Assembly (NCBI GenBank): GCA_012799265.1
Contig: JAAZLP010000149.1
Location: 1 to 9,569 of the forward strand
From: Phyllobacteriaceae bacterium
Lineage (GTDB): Bacteria > Pseudomonadota > Alphaproteobacteria > Rhizobiales > Devosiaceae
DNA length: 9,569 bases
Direction: 5' to 3'
The notes beneath the pieces are model-generated. The model saw nothing but the letters and a program-made list of their open reading frames with translations. It was not told where the DNA came from and did no database searches. The translations under genes were made by a program, and so were the position numbers. Positions 6,762-9,569 of the stretch are shown here, in pieces. Position 1 is the stretch's first letter. Each line of letters opens with the position of its first letter.

Positions 6762-7119
6762 GACTAATCCTGAACCTGCAAATGCCCAGCAGTCCGAAAC
6801 GGCAGCGACGAGCGAGATGACGCCCGAGGCCCTGGCCATGCTGGGGAAAGCGCGCCGATCCTTTGGTATCTCGATCGGCATCCTGTTGCTGGGCTTTATG
6901 GCGATTGGCTTCGCTCTTGTCTATCGCGTGATGCGCGACAGCCCGCCGCCGCAGGTCGCTGCCGAGGTCTTTTTACCCGCAGGCGCCGAAGTCGTCTCGG
7001 CCCTCAAGCTCGATGGAACGGTGCAGGTCACCTATCGCGCCGGCGAAGCAACGCTCCTGAGCGTGTTTGACGCCGCAAGCGGAGAACTCGTGCGCACTGT
7101 GACGATCGGGCAGCAATAA
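6760..7119 (+). CDS. DUF6476-like single-pass membrane protein
   Basis: This 119-residue protein has a polar N-terminus (residues 1-33), one membrane helix at about 35-56, and a 60-residue C-terminal part. That part contains FLPAGAEVVSALKLDGTVQV and a repeated short beta-like pattern ending in GELVRTVTIGQQ. The arrangement and position beside rluD match the small DUF6476 proteins of alphaproteobacteria as I recall them; no function is established. The C-terminal part is probably periplasmic, given the basic residues (KARRS) before the helix. The ATG at 6760 overlaps the rluD start and has no good Shine-Dalgarno. An internal ATG at 6817 (MTPEALAML) is a possible alternative start and would leave the membrane helix intact. 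The gene converges on the coiled-coil protein gene, 28 bases away. Confidence 0.75.
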   Translation: MTNPEPANAQQSETAATSEMTPEALAMLGKARRSFGISIGILLLGFMAIGFALVYRVMRDSPPPQVAAEVFLPAGAEVVSALKLDGTVQVTYRAGEATLLSVFDAASGELVRTVTIGQQ

Positions 7120-7147
7120 GCAGAGCGGACTCCAGGAACCCGCGCCC

Positions 7148-8317
7148 TTAGCGGCTCTGAATTTCGTGGACCGCCTGCAGGCGGTCCGTCACCGAACCGC
7201 GCTGGGTATTGGCGGGGCTGGGCAGGACGTCCTCGGTTTCCCCGTCATCAGCGAAACGCTGCACCCGGTCAAAGAGGCTTTCGCCCGTGAGCACGTTCGT
7301 CGGCGCCTCATTGTCCGCCGCATAAACCAGTCGGCTCACGCTGGACGCAATGTCATTGAGCTTATCGCGGAGTTGCGCCTCATCGAAGCGGTCGGTTTCC
7401 CAATCCGCCAGGATTGTCGCTTCGACATTGCCGACCTTGGCGCGCAGCCCTTCAAGCTCATCTTCCATGGAAAGCCGGTCCGCGAGCGATTGGCCGTTGC
7501 GGCCCTCGCTGCGATCCTCCGTTTCGCTGGTTTCCTCCAGAAGCGCATTGAGACGGTTCTCGGCGCTGGCAATGCGCGCTTCGGCGGCGACAAGCTCCTC
7601 AGCGTCGGCCTCACGTTCTGCGGCCCCGCCCGCCAGCGCATCGCGCATCTGGGCAATGGCAGCCGTTGCCTCGGCGCTGCGACGGTCTGAATTCTCAAGG
7701 CGGCTGATCAGGCTATTGGCCTGTTCCTCAAGGAAGGCGGCGCGTTTGCGCTCGATCGCCAGCGCCATGGTCAGCCGATCGACATCGTCCTCATAATCTC
7801 CGGAAAGATCGAGACCACCGATACTCGTAGCCTTGGCGAGGCCACCCCGCACCGAATTGCGCAATTCTTCGATCTCGCCAGCACGGGTCTCCAACTCGCG
7901 GTCCCGCATGCGCAGGCGCTGGGCGAGATCAGCACCCTCCTTCTCGAGTTCGAGAATGCGCGCCCGCAAATCCACTTCGCGGGCTTCCAGTTCCTGGACG
8001 ACGGCGAGGTGATTTTCCCGCTCGGCCTTGAGGGCGCCAAGGTCGGTCCGCTTCTGATTGACCTCGCTGAGCTGCTCGGCCAGCCGCTTGCGTAGGGCCT
8101 CGACATTCATTTCGAGCCGTCGCGTCTGTAGCGCGAACTCGGCCCGCAGTTGATCCTTGTCAGCGCGAAATTCTGCCAGGGTAATGGGTGTCGCCGCTTC
8201 GATCCGGCGCTTGGTGAGACGCACCGCCCGCTTCCACACCGCAGGCAGCAGGATGAGCGCAATGAGGCCTGCGGCCAGCACGCCCAACGCAAAATACATG
8301 ATGTTCTCGATCATCAT
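7148..8317 (-). CDS. Membrane-anchored coiled-coil protein, unknown function
   Basis: The 389-residue protein has one transmembrane helix near residues 5-26 (MYFALGVLAAGLIALILLPA) and a basic stretch (WKRAVRLTKRRIEA) that should keep the rest in the cytoplasm. Most of the remainder is strongly heptad-like and charged: about 45-165 (RLEMNVEALRKRLAEQLSEV, ARILELEKEGADLAQRLRMR) and about 190-280. A low-complexity acidic and polar tail follows. The architecture resembles conserved hypothetical proteins of Hyphomicrobiales and, loosely, RmuC or SMC-like scaffolds, but there is no nuclease or ATPase motif. The start at the tandem ATG-ATG (8317/8314) is supported by GGAGA upstream and by the helix beginning at once; the frame is open to 8371 without a better site. 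The role is unknown. Confidence 0.8.
   Translation of the reverse strand: MMIENIMYFALGVLAAGLIALILLPAVWKRAVRLTKRRIEAATPITLAEFRADKDQLRAEFALQTRRLEMNVEALRKRLAEQLSEVNQKRTDLGALKAERENHLAVVQELEAREVDLRARILELEKEGADLAQRLRMRDRELETRAGEIEELRNSVRGGLAKATSIGGLDLSGDYEDDVDRLTMALAIERKRAAFLEEQANSLISRLENSDRRSAEATAAIAQMRDALAGGAAEREADAEELVAAEARIASAENRLNALLEETSETEDRSEGRNGQSLADRLSMEDELEGLRAKVGNVEATILADWETDRFDEAQLRDKLNDIASSVSRLVYAADNEAPTNVLTGESLFDRVQRFADDGETEDVLPSPANTQRGSVTDRLQAVHEIQSR
7168..7187. repeat. 20-bp perfect palindrome near the 3' end of the coiled-coil gene
   Basis: GGACCGCC-TGCA-GGCGGTCC is an uninterrupted perfect palindrome encoding part of VTDRLQAVHE. It can form an eight-base-pair hairpin with a TGCA loop in either transcript. 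No T-run follows on either strand, so it is not a canonical intrinsic terminator. It may still slow or protect the converging mRNAs. Confidence 0.6.
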
Positions 8318-8485
8318 CGGAGCATCTCTCCGGCGGCGGTTGCCGCAGTCCATCGACCCTTTTCGCAGCAAAGAAGGTGGAGGACCATCTTCGGCATGGA
8401 TTAACCCTAACGGGTTTGGGCCCTTTCGTCACGACAAAGCCGGAGCTCGCGCCCCGGCTTGCAAGGAATTGATTATCTCAGGCGC
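8318..8485. other. Intergenic region between eipA and the coiled-coil gene
   Basis: This 168-bp stretch holds the likely eipA terminator hairpin at 8437-8460 and a smaller hairpin AACCC-TAAC-GGGTT at 8403-8416. It must also contain the promoter of the coiled-coil gene, unless that gene is read through from eipA. I do not see a convincing -35/-10 pair. Confidence 0.4.
8434..8460 (-). terminator. Possible terminator after eipA
   Basis: AAGCCGG (8437-8443) pairs with CCGGCTT (8454-8460) across a ten-base GC-rich loop. On the minus strand the stem ends in CTTTGT, a very short T-run. It lies about 25 bases past the eipA stop, where a terminator is expected, but it is weak by sequence. Confidence 0.4.
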
Positions 8486-9058
8486 TCAGAACGGGTTCCA
8501 GGTAGGCTCGCTGGTGAAGTTGAGATAACCCACATTGATCCCGAGGCGCGCACCAACACCGGAACGGATCGGCACCACGACGACGTTGCCGCGCTTGGTG
8601 ACCGTCATGCCGAACCCACCCAGTACATAGGCCGACCCGTCGACCCCGGGATAGCGGCCCAGGATTTCCTGAATGCTGGAAAGATTATAGACCAGCATCA
8701 TCACCTTCGAGCCGTCGCCACCGACGTCAAAGCCGATGCTCGGACCCTGCCAGAAGAGCGAATATTGGCCGGCATTTCGCGTATGGAGCGTGCCTTCCCC
8801 ATATTTTGCCCCAATGAAAAGGGCGCCGCCTGCTTCCTCGCCCAGCACATAGCCATTGGGCAGGCCGAACTGGCTCACCGCGCGCTCGACGACCGAGGCA
8901 AGGCCCTGGGCGGCGGATCCAAAGAACTCCTGACCGCTCTCGATCAGTTCCTGCCCCGAATAGGTATCGCTGAGCGATCCCTGGGCCATTGCCGGAGCGA
9001 CCGGCAGGGCAAGCGCCACAGCAAGGGCGACAAACCGGATTAGGCGCGTGAACAACAT
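8486..9058 (-). CDS. eipA: EipA-type periplasmic envelope integrity protein (DUF1134)
   Basis: This 190-residue secreted protein has a classic signal peptide: the basic MLFTRLIR start, a hydrophobic run, and cleavage after AMA at residue 25. The mature part carries the glycine-rich DUF1134 pattern, including GYVLGEEAGGALFIGAKYGEG, WQGPSIGFDVGGDGSKVMML and GVDGSAYVLGGFGMTV. In Brucella the DUF1134 protein EipA is a periplasmic factor needed for cell-envelope integrity and virulence, and its gene is reported to be controlled by CtrA. Here a CtrA-box-like site sits about 110 bases upstream. The ATG at 9058 is preceded by GAGGGAG at a normal distance. The gene is divergent from the YHS-domain gene, with 91 bp between starts. 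The family is secure; the exact function in this organism is inferred. Confidence 0.88.
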   Translation of the reverse strand: MLFTRLIRFVALAVALALPVAPAMAQGSLSDTYSGQELIESGQEFFGSAAQGLASVVERAVSQFGLPNGYVLGEEAGGALFIGAKYGEGTLHTRNAGQYSLFWQGPSIGFDVGGDGSKVMMLVYNLSSIQEILGRYPGVDGSAYVLGGFGMTVTKRGNVVVVPIRSGVGARLGINVGYLNFTSEPTWNPF

Positions 9059-9149
9059 TCGTTACTCCCTCGATGACCGCGGCTTTTACGAAGACCTTAA
9101 GGACTAATGAGCCAGAATAAGGACGAGTCGGCCTGCGATCTTTGGGTCC
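9059..9149. promoter_or_regulatory. Divergent promoter region of eipA and the YHS-domain gene
   Basis: This 91-bp spacer is AT-richer in its middle (9095-9120, including the palindromic CCTTAAGG at 9095-9102). It must serve both genes. Apart from the eipA ribosome-binding site I cannot assign -35/-10 elements with confidence. Confidence 0.4.
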
Positions 9150-9569
9150 ATGATGAAGCAAACGTCTAAACAAATCTTAACCATGATCGCCCTGATCCTG
9201 CCGCTATTCGGGCCATTTCCCGCCATGGTCGCATCCGCCCACGCCCAGTCGGTGGTCACCTGGGTCGTCACCGATCCACTGAGCGGCATTGCCATCAATG
9301 GCATGGACCCGGTCTCCTACTTCACCGAGCCGGCCCCGCTCCCCGGCAAGACAGAGTTTGAATATGAATGGATGGGCGCGCCCTGGCTTTTTGCCAATGA
9401 GGCCAATCGCGACATCTTCCTGCGCAATCCGGAAATTTATGCGCCCCAGTTCGGCGGACACGGCGCCATGAGCATGTCACGCGGGTTTATCTCGGATGCC
9501 GATCCCATGATTTTCACGCTCTATAAGCAGCGCCTCTACTTCTTTTACTCCGCGTCCAACCGCGAAGCA
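9150..9569 (+). CDS. Secreted YHS-domain protein (3' end outside window)
   Basis: The frame is open to the window edge, showing 140 residues without a stop. A signal peptide is visible: MMKQTSKQ, a hydrophobic core, and a likely cut after AHA at residue 32. The mature part fits the YHS-domain family often found alone in alphaproteobacterial periplasmic proteins, with AINGMDPVSYF, an EYEW-MGAPWLFANEANRDIF strand-helix unit, NPEIYAPQFGGHGAM and a C-terminal LYFFYS. YHS domains are thought to bind metals or to be relics of metal-handling proteins; the role here is unknown. The usual cysteine after GG(Y/H) is a glycine (residue 105). The family is normally about 150-160 residues, so little is missing. 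Either ATG of the tandem pair 9150/9153 could be the start. Neither has a strong Shine-Dalgarno, and a third ATG at 9183 would remove the basic n-region. Confidence 0.82.
   Translation, partial: MMKQTSKQILTMIALILPLFGPFPAMVASAHAQSVVTWVVTDPLSGIAINGMDPVSYFTEPAPLPGKTEFEYEWMGAPWLFANEANRDIFLRNPEIYAPQFGGHGAMSMSRGFISDADPMIFTLYKQRLYFFYSASNREA
9166..9184 (+). promoter_or_regulatory. CtrA-box-like site (CTAA-N7-TTAACCAT) near eipA
   Basis: CTAA at 9166-9169, seven bases, then TTAAC at 9177-9181 matches eight of nine specified positions of TTAA-N7-TTAAC. The right half continues to TTAACCAT, which equals the extended CtrA half-site described in Caulobacter. It lies about 110 bases upstream of the eipA start on the opposite strand, and inside codons 6-12 of the YHS gene if that gene starts at 9150. 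Confidence 0.5.

Noticed and set aside
5688..6767. 359-codon open frame on the plus strand opposite rluD
   Set aside because: It is an antisense shadow in GC-rich DNA. Its composition (many R, H, G) is unlike a real protein, and rluD explains the region.
7166..7690. Plus-strand open frames inside the coiled-coil gene
   Set aside because: The minus-strand frame has an N-terminal membrane helix and a heptad pattern over its whole length; the plus-strand frames do not.
8459..9043. 194-codon open frame on the plus strand opposite eipA
   Set aside because: It is a shadow of the DUF1134 gene, which has a signal peptide and a good ribosome-binding site.
1..9569. Mobile elements, tRNA/rRNA genes, CRISPR arrays, toxin-antitoxin or defence genes
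   Set aside because: No transposase, terminal repeat, cloverleaf-like sequence, regularly spaced repeat or known defence domain was seen on either strand.

Overview
The window is GC-rich chromosomal DNA from an alphaproteobacterium, most likely a member of the Hyphomicrobiales (Rhizobiales). A Devosia-like relative is possible, but the sequence alone does not fix the genus. The indicators are an alphaproteobacterial RpoH with an intact RpoH box, rluD just upstream of rpoH with a small DUF6476-type protein divergent from it, an EipA-type DUF1134 envelope protein, a DUF2934 miniprotein, and TTAA-N7-TTAAC-like sites that resemble CtrA boxes. No mobile element, tRNA, rRNA or CRISPR array is visible. 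The window looks like ordinary core and semi-core chromosome, and I found no clear sign of a new defence or biosynthetic system.

Left part (1-3185, + strand): the 3' end of flhA (cytoplasmic domain of the flagellar export gate) is followed by about 200 bp of AT-richer regulatory DNA. Next comes a membrane-bound sensor diguanylate cyclase (periplasmic sensor, TM-HAMP, PAS, GGDEF with I-site). Its reading frame is broken by an apparent one-base loss near 1840, so it is either a recent pseudogene or a sequencing error. A DUF2934 miniprotein (3192-3395, -) converges on it.

Middle part (3503-7119): a zinc-ribbon metallopeptidase (+) converges on rpoH (-). The strong rpoH terminator uses the bases of the peptidase stop codon as the start of its T-tract. 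Upstream of rpoH lie a promoter candidate, a pair of direct repeats and an rluD terminator, then rluD itself (-). rluD and the DUF6476-like gene (+) are divergent and share a single CATG, so their start codons overlap by two bases.

Right part (7148-9569): a single-pass membrane coiled-coil protein of unknown function (-) is followed by eipA (-), a periplasmic envelope-integrity protein. A partial secreted YHS-domain protein (+) runs off the right edge. A strong CtrA-box-like sequence lies between eipA and this gene, overlapping the first codons of the YHS gene.

Taken together the genes touch motility (flhA), c-di-GMP signalling (the cyclase), heat-shock transcription (rpoH), ribosome maturation (rluD) and envelope integrity (eipA). 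The divergent and convergent layout means most are probably transcribed singly, not as one operon.
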